Shown: in pieces, positions 18,009 through 26,503 of the stretch
Numbering within the stretch: the first letter of the stretch is position 1
Layout: each line of letters starts with the position of its first letter
NCBI GenBank assembly: GCA_965219705.1
Contig: OZ244789.1
Location: 1,116,001 to 1,180,000, forward strand
Source of the DNA: JAJECS01 sp965219705
Lineage (GTDB): Bacteria > Chloroflexota > UBA11872
Length of the DNA: 64,000 nt
Direction of reading: 5' to 3'
The notes under the pieces: model-generated
The model's input: the letters and a program-made list of their open reading frames with translations, nothing else
What the model was told of the DNA's origin: nothing
Databases searched by the model: none
Made by a program: the position numbers and the translations under genes

Positions 18009-18033
18009 GATTCCTCGCGGGGCTCGGAATGAC
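18009..18033. repeat. Dispersed palindromic repeat, copy 3 (degenerate)
   Basis: GATTCC...GGAATGAC with the same flanks as other copies but an imperfect internal stem (CTCGCGGGGCTC). It is followed by another partial unit (CTCGGAGTGAC). Confidence 0.55.
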
Positions 18034-18142
18034 GGAGGGGGCTCGGAGTGACACAGCGGGGTGCGGTCGGAGTATCGTGGGGGCACTTGCCGCGCCCGGA
18101 GCGGTCCGGCAGGGGATTGCGCTGGGTCGGGAGGTGCCCGCG

Positions 18143-19495
18143 GTGAGCCGCAAGAACGCCGTCGCAGACCCTCCCGCCATTCGTCCGCCGTTGACGGCGG
18201 CGCTGCCGCGTCTCTGGCGGGCGACCCGCGAGCGCATGCTCCCCTCGTTCGCGCACCCGAACTTCGCGCGACTCTGGCGCGCCAACGCGGGCGCGATGAC
18301 GGCCCACTTCGTGCAGTTCCTGGCGCAAGGGTGGCTGGTCGTGGAACTGACGAACTCGCCCTTCACGCTTGGCCTGCTCGCCTTCTTCATGTCATTGCCC
18401 ATGCTGCTGCTGTCACAGCTGGGAGGACTGCTGGCCGACCGCCTGAGCCGACCGCGGCTGCTGATGTTCGCCCAGAGCGTGAACTGCCTGACGGCCCTGA
18501 CCATCGGGATCCTGGTCGCCACGGGCGCCATTGCCGTGTGGCATCTGGCCATCAGCGCCACGCTGTCCGGCGCGATGTTCGCCATCAGCGTGCCCGCCCG
18601 CTATGCGCTGATCTCCGAGTCTGTTCCCCGCTCCCTGGTGCGCAATGCCGTGGCCCTGAACTCGACCACGATGAACCTGGCACGGGTGATCGGTCCGGCG
18701 GTCGCCGGCCTGATCGTCGGCGCGGCCGGCATCGCGGCGGCGTACTTCACGATGGTCGGCGGCTACGTCTGGAGCATTCTCAACGTGCGGCGCATCGACG
18801 CCGACGAGCAGCGGCCGCGAGCCCAGGGGTCGCCGCTGAGCATCCTGCGCGCCGGATTCGTCTATGTCCTTGGCAACGGGCCCATACGCTCGCTGATGGT
18901 GCTCACCCTAGCGCCCGCATTGTTCAGCTATCCCCTCACCATGCTGCTGCCGGCCTTCGTGAAGCAGGACTTGCAGGGCGGGGTGCAAGACCTCGGCCTG
19001 GTGACCAGCGCGCTCGGCGTCGGTGCGGTGCTCGGCTCCCTCGCCTTGGTGGCGGCGCCGGAAGCTCGCTATCCCGGCCGGCTGGCCATCACCGCCATCG
19101 TCGTCAACGGCGGGCTGTTCGTGATCCTGTCGTTTTCGCGAATGCTCCCGGTCGTGGCGCTTGTGATGGCGTCCATCGGCATGTGTCAGGCGATTCACAT
19201 GGCGCTAAGCCAGACGATCGTGCAGCTGCTGGTGCCGTCGCATATGCGCGGGCGCGTGATGGCGGTCTGGATGATCAACTGGGGGCTGATGCCGCTGGGG
19301 CTTCTGCCGCTTTCGGCCACCGCCGAGCGCCTGGGGACGCCCGTGGCCATGGCCATCGGCGGCAGCCTCAGCCTATGCGTCGGGGTGTTCGTGGCCGTCT
19401 GGGGGCGCCAACTCTGGGGGCTCACCGCGGCGGGCATGGATGCATCCGTCGAGCAGTCCAGTGGCGCCCCGGCCGAGGCAGCCGCTACCGACTGA
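18143..19495 (+). CDS. MFS transporter, EntS-like (MFS_3)
   Basis: A 450-residue integral membrane protein with about 12 hydrophobic helices, probably an efflux pump for a small molecule. The N-terminal pattern (HPNFARLWRANAGAM, then GGLLADRLSRPRLL after helix 2) is typical of the enterobactin-exporter-like branch. I chose GTG 18143 because GGGAGG lies eight bases upstream; ATG 18236 (MLPSFAHPNF) is the alternative and would remove a 31-residue basic leader. Divergent from the oxidoreductase gene. Substrate unknown. Confidence 0.8.
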   Translation: MSRKNAVADPPAIRPPLTAALPRLWRATRERMLPSFAHPNFARLWRANAGAMTAHFVQFLAQGWLVVELTNSPFTLGLLAFFMSLPMLLLSQLGGLLADRLSRPRLLMFAQSVNCLTALTIGILVATGAIAVWHLAISATLSGAMFAISVPARYALISESVPRSLVRNAVALNSTTMNLARVIGPAVAGLIVGAAGIAAAYFTMVGGYVWSILNVRRIDADEQRPRAQGSPLSILRAGFVYVLGNGPIRSLMVLTLAPALFSYPLTMLLPAFVKQDLQGGVQDLGLVTSALGVGAVLGSLALVAAPEARYPGRLAITAIVVNGGLFVILSFSRMLPVVALVMASIGMCQAIHMALSQTIVQLLVPSHMRGRVMAVWMINWGLMPLGLLPLSATAERLGTPVAMAIGGSLSLCVGVFVAVWGRQLWGLTAAGMDASVEQSSGAPAEAAATD

Positions 19496-19585
19496 CGGGC
19501 TATCCCCGACGGGTGAGCGCCCGTCCGAGCCATCCTGGAGCCGGAGGCTAGCCTAGTTGGTGTCAGCACCGGCGATGGAGTTGCC

Positions 19586-20467
19586 GTGAGCCACATGCTT
19601 CCGGAATGGGACGCCCGCTTTCCTGACCGCGATCAACTGCGCGCGGAAGTGAATGGACTGGCCGCGTGCGTGCGAGATCAGCTGTTGGCGCGGATTCCCG
19701 AGGACGAGATTCGCGGCCTTTACCTGAAGGGCTCGTCGGTCAAGGCTTGGGAATCGCCGCTGGATTACGTCCCCGAAATCAGCGACGTCGATCTCCACCT
19801 GTGGTTCCGCGATGACAACACGTGGCGACGACACCTCGATACCGTGCCGCAGGCCCTGGCAATACAAGCGGGTATCGAGGCTTGCTTCAAGGACCGCATC
19901 GCACGGCCTATCCACCAACCCAGACTGCAACTCATCGTCATGGACAAGCTCATGGCTGAACGCGAAGGATTCGTGCACGCCCCTCGCTCCACCGTCACCG
20001 TGCTCCATGGCGAGGCCTATCCAGAGGCCGACTACAGCGATCCGCACGCGATCAGGCGCTACAACTCGGCCGATCTCGTCGAACAAGCCGCGTGGGTGGA
20101 ACGGGTACCCCTCCAGGTCATCGACAAGCCCGGAGTCTACGCGCGCGAGGGGTTGCGCCAGCTGGTCTGGCGGGTTGCGCCGGTCGGCCCGCTCGTGCTG
20201 CACATTTCGGGCCTCGACACCGAGCATGTGTGGAGCTTGAACCGGACCCGAGCCACAGCGGCGCTGCGGGATCTGGGATTCACAAATCTGGCGGACGACT
20301 ACCGTGCCTTTTACCTGGCCGCTTGGGACTATTTCCTGTCCGGGTTCATCGATACCAACGCCTGCCGCGCAGCCATCTTGGCTGCGACGCGGGTGCTTAC
20401 CGAGGGCGGTGAACGCGGGCAGCGGTGGCTAGACGCGAACCCTAAGGACGCAGCGAAAGAACGGTGA
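19586..20467 (+). CDS. Nucleotidyltransferase-like protein of unknown function
   Basis: A 293-residue soluble protein I do not recognise as a named family. The segment LYLKGSSVKAWESP followed by ISDVDLHLWF fits the GS...DxD metal-binding signature of the pol-beta nucleotidyltransferase fold, as in aminoglycoside- and MNT-type enzymes. A helical C-terminal part (about 200-280) could be the substrate domain. Start GTG 19586, preceded by GATGGAG. It stands alone between the MFS gene and a secreted protein on the same strand. It could be an antibiotic- or tRNA-type nucleotidyltransferase; this is inference from one motif. Confidence 0.5.
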   Translation: MSHMLPEWDARFPDRDQLRAEVNGLAACVRDQLLARIPEDEIRGLYLKGSSVKAWESPLDYVPEISDVDLHLWFRDDNTWRRHLDTVPQALAIQAGIEACFKDRIARPIHQPRLQLIVMDKLMAEREGFVHAPRSTVTVLHGEAYPEADYSDPHAIRRYNSADLVEQAAWVERVPLQVIDKPGVYAREGLRQLVWRVAPVGPLVLHISGLDTEHVWSLNRTRATAALRDLGFTNLADDYRAFYLAAWDYFLSGFIDTNACRAAILAATRVLTEGGERGQRWLDANPKDAAKER

Positions 20468-20705
20468 TCGGCGCCGTCGGTTTGCCCGCTCGATCGGCCC
20501 TCTCTTGAGCCGGACAAGGGGCCAATGCCGAACGAGTCAGCGCCTGCCGAGGCCGTTGCCGGATCACCGCGGTGACGCCAGCCAGTCACCCGCGACTCAC
20601 CAAACTGCACAGGCCCTGCACATCGCCTGCGGGTTGGGTTGACAGGCCGCCCCTACCGTCGGTGTCGTGAGTGAATGCCCTCGCCTGACGGCAAGGAGAA
20701 ATTAG

Positions 20706-21503
20706 ATGGGCCGGTGGAAGAAATTGGCGCTCGCCGCGGCAAGCGCGGCGATAGTGTCTGCGGTGGCCGCGGGCATCGTGCTGGCCCACGGCGGAGGCGG
20801 TTTCGGCGGCTCGCGGATCTCGCCCGTGGATATCCTCAGCGACATGGCGGGCGTCTCCGTCGAGGACATCGCCACCGCGCGCCAGAGCGGCGATTCGCTG
20901 GCCGACATTGCCGAGGCCAACGGCGTCACGACGGACGACTACGTCGCGGCGGTGGTGGAGGCGGCGACCACGGCGATCGATAGCGCGGTTGCCGACGGCA
21001 AGCTCTCGGAGGAGCGCGCCACGACCATCAAGGAGGGGCTGACGGACACGGTGACGGCCATGGTCACGAGCGACGCCGGCTGGCACGGCCGGAGCCGCGG
21101 CTGGGCCATGAAGCTCGACAATGGGTCTTCGCCCGTCGTCGTGCTCAGCGAGCTGTCCGGGCTCTCGACGGAGGAGATTCGCGAGAGCCGGGTCGAAGGC
21201 ACTTCCCTGGTCGACATCGGCGAGGCCAACGGCGTGAGCAAGGACGATTACGTCGACGAGATCGTGACCCGGGCCACGGCGGCCATTGACGCGATGGTCG
21301 ATGCCGGACGCCTGACCGAAGCGCGCGCCCAGACCATCAAGGACGCGTTGCCCGAGCACGTGGAATCAATCGTGACCAACACCGACGAGCCGCGACGCGG
21401 TCACGATGGTGGCCGCTGTTCCGGCCACGGCGGCAAGCACAGCGGTCGATACTCCTTCCCATCGGCACCGGCGAAATCCAGTGCGAGCCCTCTGGCTCTG
21501 TAG
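20706..21503 (+). CDS. Secreted protein with two tandem helical repeats and His/Gly-rich tail
   Basis: The 265-residue product has an N-terminal signal or anchor (RWKK then hydrophobic 7-27). Two repeats of about 85 residues follow, each with SGDSLADIAEANGV or EGTSLVDIGEANGV, then DDYV and a helix ending in KEGL or KDAL; the pattern resembles a LysM-like or DUF-type helical repeat often seen near two-component systems. The C terminus (RRGHDGGRCSGHGGKHSG) could bind metal. A clear AAGGAG precedes ATG 20706. It lies 77 bp before a response regulator and kinase, so it may be their target or sensor partner. Confidence 0.6.
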   Translation: MGRWKKLALAAASAAIVSAVAAGIVLAHGGGGFGGSRISPVDILSDMAGVSVEDIATARQSGDSLADIAEANGVTTDDYVAAVVEAATTAIDSAVADGKLSEERATTIKEGLTDTVTAMVTSDAGWHGRSRGWAMKLDNGSSPVVVLSELSGLSTEEIRESRVEGTSLVDIGEANGVSKDDYVDEIVTRATAAIDAMVDAGRLTEARAQTIKDALPEHVESIVTNTDEPRRGHDGGRCSGHGGKHSGRYSFPSAPAKSSASPLAL

Positions 21504-21580
21504 CCTCCCCAAGGCGTACGGTGTGCGGGAGCCGGTCGGCGGCCGGCTCCCGCCGCCACGATGATTCCGGGAGATCGCCC

Positions 21581-22264
21581 GTGAAGCACCAACGCGTCCT
21601 GATCGTGGACGACGACCCTGACATTCGCCGCTTGGTGAGCGCTTATCTCCGCCGTGACGGCATGCAGGTCATCACCGCCGAGGACGGCGAGACGGCCCTT
21701 ATGCACGAGGCCACCGAGCAGCCCGATATCGTGGTGCTGGACCTTATGCTGCCGGGCGTTGGCGGCCTCGACGTGCTGCGCACCATCCGGGAACGCGGGG
21801 CGCGGCCCGTCCTGCTGTTGACGGCGCGGGACGAGGTCACGGATCGAGTGCTCGGCCTGGAATTGGGCGCCGACGACTATGTGACCAAGCCGTTCCACCC
21901 GCGCGAACTCGTGGCCCGCGTGCACACGCTCCTGCGGCGAGCGCAGGCGCAGCCAGCCGCCACGACCATGCTCATTGGCGAGCTGGACATCGACAGCGGC
22001 CGGCGCCAGGTGCGGCGTGACGGCGAATTGATTCCGCTCACGCGCACGGAGTTCGACCTGTTGGCGGCGCTCGTCCGCGAGGACGGACGGGTCTTGTCAC
22101 GCGCGGACTTGCTGGGCGCCGTTGCCGGCCCGGACAGCATTACGCTGGAACGCTCAATTGATAGCCACATTCGCAACCTACGACGCAAGGTGGAGACAGA
22201 CCCCGGCGAGCCGCGCTACATCGTGACGGTCACGGGGGTCGGCTACCGGCTGGGCGACGCCTAG
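21581..22264 (+). CDS. OmpR/PhoB-family response regulator
   Basis: A 227-residue DNA-binding regulator. The receiver domain has the acidic pair D10-D11, the phospho-acceptor D54 in VVLDLMLPG, the Thr in LLTARDE and the Lys in DDYVTKPF. The C-terminal winged helix covers about 130-225 (LTRTEFDLLAALV, SIDSHIRNLRRKVE, VTGVGYRLG). GTG 21581 follows GGGAG; the upstream open codons run through a hairpin-rich gap. The kinase gene starts 2 bp after its stop. Confidence 0.92.
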   Translation: MKHQRVLIVDDDPDIRRLVSAYLRRDGMQVITAEDGETALMHEATEQPDIVVLDLMLPGVGGLDVLRTIRERGARPVLLLTARDEVTDRVLGLELGADDYVTKPFHPRELVARVHTLLRRAQAQPAATTMLIGELDIDSGRRQVRRDGELIPLTRTEFDLLAALVREDGRVLSRADLLGAVAGPDSITLERSIDSHIRNLRRKVETDPGEPRYIVTVTGVGYRLGDA

Positions 22265-22266
22265 AT

Positions 22267-23634
22267 ATGCGGCTCTCCCTGCGGCTGGTGCTGGCCTTCG
22301 TCACCGTGGCGACGGTGGCCGTGGGCACGGCCGCCCTGGTGGTGGGACTGACGACGACCAACCGGTTCGAGCGGTTTGCGACGGAGGTACGCCGGAATGA
22401 GGCCTCGCTCACGGCCGAGCGGCTCGGCGAGGCATATTCACGCACGGGAGACCTCAAAGAAGCGGCCAAGGAGGTGTTCGCCCGTGGCCAGCCACGCGGG
22501 TTGCCGCTGCTCGTGGCAGACGCCGACGGCAAGCTGGTCTGGGGGATGGGCGGCGTGGAATCCCGCGTGCCCGCCGGCTGGGCGGCGACGCCCCTCGTGG
22601 CGGCGGGCGAGCGGGTCGGGCGGTTGCACATGCCACGGGCGCTCGCGCCAGGGGGTGCAATACCCGGTCGGCCCGACGCCCGCGCAACCCTGGAGCGAAC
22701 GTTTGTCAATGAGACGGTTCGCTCGCTGCTCATCGGCTTGGCCATCGCCCTGGCGGTGGCGCTGGCGGTCGGGATTGTCATGGCCGCCGGCATCACGCGG
22801 CCGCTACGGCGGCTGACCGCGGCGGCCCGCGGCGTGGCGGCGGGCGATCTGCGGGCGCGAAGCGGGCTGGCGGGCCGTGACGAGCTGGCCACGGTCGGCG
22901 CGGCCTTCGACGACATGGCGGCCGGCTTGCAGGCCCAGGAGGCCGCCCGCCACAACTTGTTCGCCGATATCGCCCACGAGCTGCGCACGCCCGTAACCGT
23001 GATCGAAGGCAATCTCCAAGCCATGCTCGACGGAGTCTACGACCGCTCCGACGAGACGCTTCAGTCGACGCTGGACCGAGCCCAAGGGCTGCACCGCTTG
23101 GTCGAGGACATCCGCGACCTCTCCCTGGCCGACGTGGGCAAGCTGCATTTGTCCATCGAGCGGGTGTCCCTTGAGCGCGTGCTCAGCGACGCAGCCTCGG
23201 CGATGCGGAGCCAGGGCCAGGCGAAGGGGGTTGCACTCGAGCTGGCGCCGGCGTCGGAAGCGGCAATGGCCGACGAGGCGCGGCTGCGCCAGGTGCTGGC
23301 CAGCCTGCTGGACAACGCGGTGCGCCACACCCCGGCGGGCGGCTCGATCACCCTCCGCTCGGGCACAGCCGGCGCGGCAAACTGCTGGATCGAGGTGACG
23401 GACACCGGCGAGGGAATCTCCGCGGCGGACCTGCCACACATCTTCGACCGCTTCTACCGCGGCACCGACGCCTCGGGCCGCAAGACTCGCGGCAGCGGCC
23501 TGGGCCTGGCCATCGCCCGGGCGCTCATCACGGCCATGGGCGGGCAGCTGACCGCCGCCAGCACGCCGAGCGAAGGGTCGACGTTTCGAATCGAGTTGCC
23601 GGCGGCGAACGAGGGTCGGGGAACAGCACCCTAA
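22267..23634 (+). CDS. Sensor histidine kinase
   Basis: Membrane kinase of 455 residues paired with the preceding regulator. It has transmembrane helix 1 (about 7-28), an extracytoplasmic sensor of about 120 residues, helix 2 (about 155-178), HAMP, HisKA with the phospho-His in DIAHELRTPVT, and an HATPase domain with LLDNAVRHTP, DTGEGIS and GSGLGLAIA. The layout resembles BaeS-type kinases. The signal is unknown; the secreted repeat protein just upstream is a candidate partner. Confidence 0.93.
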   Translation: MRLSLRLVLAFVTVATVAVGTAALVVGLTTTNRFERFATEVRRNEASLTAERLGEAYSRTGDLKEAAKEVFARGQPRGLPLLVADADGKLVWGMGGVESRVPAGWAATPLVAAGERVGRLHMPRALAPGGAIPGRPDARATLERTFVNETVRSLLIGLAIALAVALAVGIVMAAGITRPLRRLTAAARGVAAGDLRARSGLAGRDELATVGAAFDDMAAGLQAQEAARHNLFADIAHELRTPVTVIEGNLQAMLDGVYDRSDETLQSTLDRAQGLHRLVEDIRDLSLADVGKLHLSIERVSLERVLSDAASAMRSQGQAKGVALELAPASEAAMADEARLRQVLASLLDNAVRHTPAGGSITLRSGTAGAANCWIEVTDTGEGISAADLPHIFDRFYRGTDASGRKTRGSGLGLAIARALITAMGGQLTAASTPSEGSTFRIELPAANEGRGTAP

Positions 23635-23639
23635 CCCTC

Positions 23640-23654
23640 TGTCCGGTCCGGACA
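23640..23654. terminator. Possible terminator hairpin after the kinase gene
   Basis: Perfect 7-1-7 inverted repeat TGTCCGG-T-CCGGACA nested within CCCTCT...GAGGGAGAGG. No T-run follows, so termination function is inferred only from position. Confidence 0.4.
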
Positions 23655-23815
23655 CCCCGAGGGAGAGGGAACCGGACTGGCGCCCGGTGGCCCGGGCTGC
23701 GTGCAGCCCGGGAGTTCGCCTCACCGGCACCGTCCAAAGCATCCCTACCGATGAGTGCCACACACCCACCGGACTACCCTAGAATGAAGTCCCGGCCAAT
23801 CCGCCGCAGGCGCTC

Positions 23816-26464
23816 GTGATTGTCGAGTTTTCTCCAGCCGAAATCGATCCCAAATGGCGTGCGCGCTGGGCCGAGCAGGACCTCTACCGCACGCCCGAAC
23901 CCTCGGACCGCCCCACGTTCTATTGCCTGGACTTCTTTCCCTATCCCTCGGGCGACGGCATCAGCGTGGGCCACCTGCGGAACTACGTGCCCACCGATGT
24001 CCTCTCGCGCGTCATGCGCATGCGCGGCTACGACGTGCTGCACCCCATGGGCTGGGACGCGTTTGGGCTGCCCACTGAAAACGCGGCCATCGAGACCGGC
24101 CGCCACCCGGCGGACCTCACCCGCGAGTGGAGCGCCAACTACAAGCGGCAACTCGACCTGGCCGGCGGCTCATACGACTGGGCGCGTGAGATCAACTCCA
24201 CCCATCCCGAGTACTACCGCTGGACCCAGTGGATGTTCCTCAAGCTGTATGAGCGCGGCCTGGCCTACCGCGCCACCGGCTTGCAGTGGTGGTGCCCGAT
24301 CTGCGGCGCGCTGGCCAACGAAGAGGTCAACGCCGACGGCACGGACTGGCGCGACCACGCCGCCATCACCCAGCGCGAGCTGACCCAGTGGTTCTTCAAG
24401 ATCACCGACTACGCCGACCAGCTGATCGAGGACCTGCAGGGCCTGGATTGGCCGGACGAGACCCGCAGCGCCCAGGTCAACTGGATCGGCCGCAGCGAGG
24501 GCGCCGACGTGGTCTTCACCACCGAGGCCGGCGACGAGCTGCCCGTCTTCACCACGCGTCCCGACACGCTCTTCGGCGCCACCTTCATGGTGCTCGCGCC
24601 CGAGCATCCGCTCGTCAGCCGCGTCACCACGCCGGACCACGCCGATGAGGTCGGGGCCTACGTGGCCGCGGCCGCCCGCAAGGCCGAATTGGAGCGCGTG
24701 GCGCTGGACGACAAGTCCGGCGTCTTCACCGGCGGCTACGCCGTCAACCCGGTCAACGACGAGCGTCTGCCAATCTGGATCGCCGACTACGTTCTTATGT
24801 CCTACGGATCCGGCGCCATCATGGCGGTGCCGGCTCACGACCAGCGCGACTTCGAGTTCGCCACCAAGTACGGCATCGAAATCCGCACCGTCATCGCCCC
24901 GCCCGATTGGGACGGCGAGCCGCTCGCCGAGGCCTTTCTCGACGACGGCCCCATGGTCAACTCGGGCCGGTTCGACGGATTGCCCTCCAGCCAGGGCGTT
25001 CGCGCGGTTACCGAGTGGCTGCGCGACCAGGGCACGGGCGACTTTGCCGTCAACTACAAGCTGCGCGACTGGCTGATCTCGCGCCAGCGGTACTGGGGCA
25101 CGCCCATCCCCATCGTGCACTGCGATGCCTGCGGCGAAGTGCCGGTGCCGGAAGACCAGCTGCCGGTGCTGCTGCCCCATCTCGACCAGATCGACCCGCA
25201 AGAGCTGGGCGGGCGCTCGCCGCTGGAAGCCGCCGAAGACTGGGTCAACACCGCCTGCCCCACCTGCGGCGCCGCGGGCCAGCGTGAAACCGACACCCTG
25301 GGCGGCTTCGCCTGCTCAAGCTGGTACTTCCTGCGCTTCTGCAGCCCGGACCAGCACGACCGCGCCTTCGATCCCGACACCATCCGGCGCTGGATGCCGG
25401 TGGACCTGTACGTCGGCGGGGCCGAGCACCGCGTCATGCACCTGCTCTTCGCCCGGTTCTGGACCAAGGCCCTGCGCGACGCCGGGATTCTGGATCTCAC
25501 CGAGCCCTTCCAGGCGCTGCGCCACCAGGGACTCATGCTGGCCCAGCCCGGCTGGGTGGACGAGGCCGCCCTGCGGATCGACAGCCAGGGCGGCGCTCGC
25601 GTCGGCGCCCCCGACGGCGCCGATGCCTATGACCACCCCGATGCGGCCCAACCCTTCCGCCGTTTCCCGTTGGAGGCCCGATTCGAGCTCACCGGCCAGC
25701 GCGCGCAACGCAACGGCCAGGCGCTGGTCGAGTTCCGCGCGACGAAGATGTCCAAGTCCTGGCGCAACGTCGTGACACCCGATGAGGTCGCCGCGACCGC
25801 GGGCGGCGACGCGTTGCGCTGCTACACCCTCTTCATGGGACCGTTCGACCGCACCCTGCCCTGGAGCGAGCAGGGGAGGGTGGGCGTATCCCGCTGGCTG
25901 GGCCGCGTCTGGAACGTGGTGCTCGACCAGCCGGTGGGCGACACCGAGCGCCGCCGCGCCGCCTACGCCGACGTCGAGGTCGAGCTGCAGCGCCGCCTGC
26001 ACCAGACGATTCGGCGCGTGAGCCAGGACATCGACGCGCTCAAGTTCAACACCATGATCGCCGCCCTGATGGAGTTCACGAACTTCCTGGTCGAGGTGGG
26101 CGACGACGAGCTCCGCGCCCGCCCCATCTGGACGCAGACGATCGAGATCTTCCTGGTCCTGTTGGCCCCCAGCGCGGTCTTCATGGCCGAAGAACTCTGG
26201 GAGCGCACCGGCCATTCGCGGAGCATCCACCTGCAACCATGGCCCGAGTGGGACCCGGAGTTGGCGGCCGACGAGACCTTCACCCTGGTGGTGCAGGTCA
26301 ACGGCAAGGTCCGCGACCGCATCGAGGCGCCGGTCACCATCGACGAAGCCGGCGCCCGCGAGCTGGCCCTGGCCAGCGAACGCGCCCAATCCCACCTCAA
26401 CGGCCGCCAAGTGCGAAGGGTCTTCTACCGCGAAGGTAGGCTGATTAATCTGGTCGTCGGATAG
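23816..26464 (+). CDS. leuS: Leucyl-tRNA synthetase
   Basis: Charges tRNA-Leu. The 882-residue class I enzyme has the HIGH-type motif (PYPSG then VGHLRNY, about 42-57), a CP1 editing domain (about 220-420, with TTRPDTLFGATF), a zinc-type cysteine pair in CDACGEVP and CPTCGAAG, KMSKS at about 645, and the anticodon-binding C terminus. Start is GTG 23816. Slightly longer than the 860-residue E. coli enzyme because of an insert around 585-620. Bacterial-type LeuRS; secure. Confidence 0.97.
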   Translation: MIVEFSPAEIDPKWRARWAEQDLYRTPEPSDRPTFYCLDFFPYPSGDGISVGHLRNYVPTDVLSRVMRMRGYDVLHPMGWDAFGLPTENAAIETGRHPADLTREWSANYKRQLDLAGGSYDWAREINSTHPEYYRWTQWMFLKLYERGLAYRATGLQWWCPICGALANEEVNADGTDWRDHAAITQRELTQWFFKITDYADQLIEDLQGLDWPDETRSAQVNWIGRSEGADVVFTTEAGDELPVFTTRPDTLFGATFMVLAPEHPLVSRVTTPDHADEVGAYVAAAARKAELERVALDDKSGVFTGGYAVNPVNDERLPIWIADYVLMSYGSGAIMAVPAHDQRDFEFATKYGIEIRTVIAPPDWDGEPLAEAFLDDGPMVNSGRFDGLPSSQGVRAVTEWLRDQGTGDFAVNYKLRDWLISRQRYWGTPIPIVHCDACGEVPVPEDQLPVLLPHLDQIDPQELGGRSPLEAAEDWVNTACPTCGAAGQRETDTLGGFACSSWYFLRFCSPDQHDRAFDPDTIRRWMPVDLYVGGAEHRVMHLLFARFWTKALRDAGILDLTEPFQALRHQGLMLAQPGWVDEAALRIDSQGGARVGAPDGADAYDHPDAAQPFRRFPLEARFELTGQRAQRNGQALVEFRATKMSKSWRNVVTPDEVAATAGGDALRCYTLFMGPFDRTLPWSEQGRVGVSRWLGRVWNVVLDQPVGDTERRRAAYADVEVELQRRLHQTIRRVSQDIDALKFNTMIAALMEFTNFLVEVGDDELRARPIWTQTIEIFLVLLAPSAVFMAEELWERTGHSRSIHLQPWPEWDPELAADETFTLVVQVNGKVRDRIEAPVTIDEAGARELALASERAQSHLNGRQVRRVFYREGRLINLVVG

Positions 26465-26503
26465 ACGGGCTGGGGCCAGTATGACCAGGAGGGGGGCTGA
26501 GTT

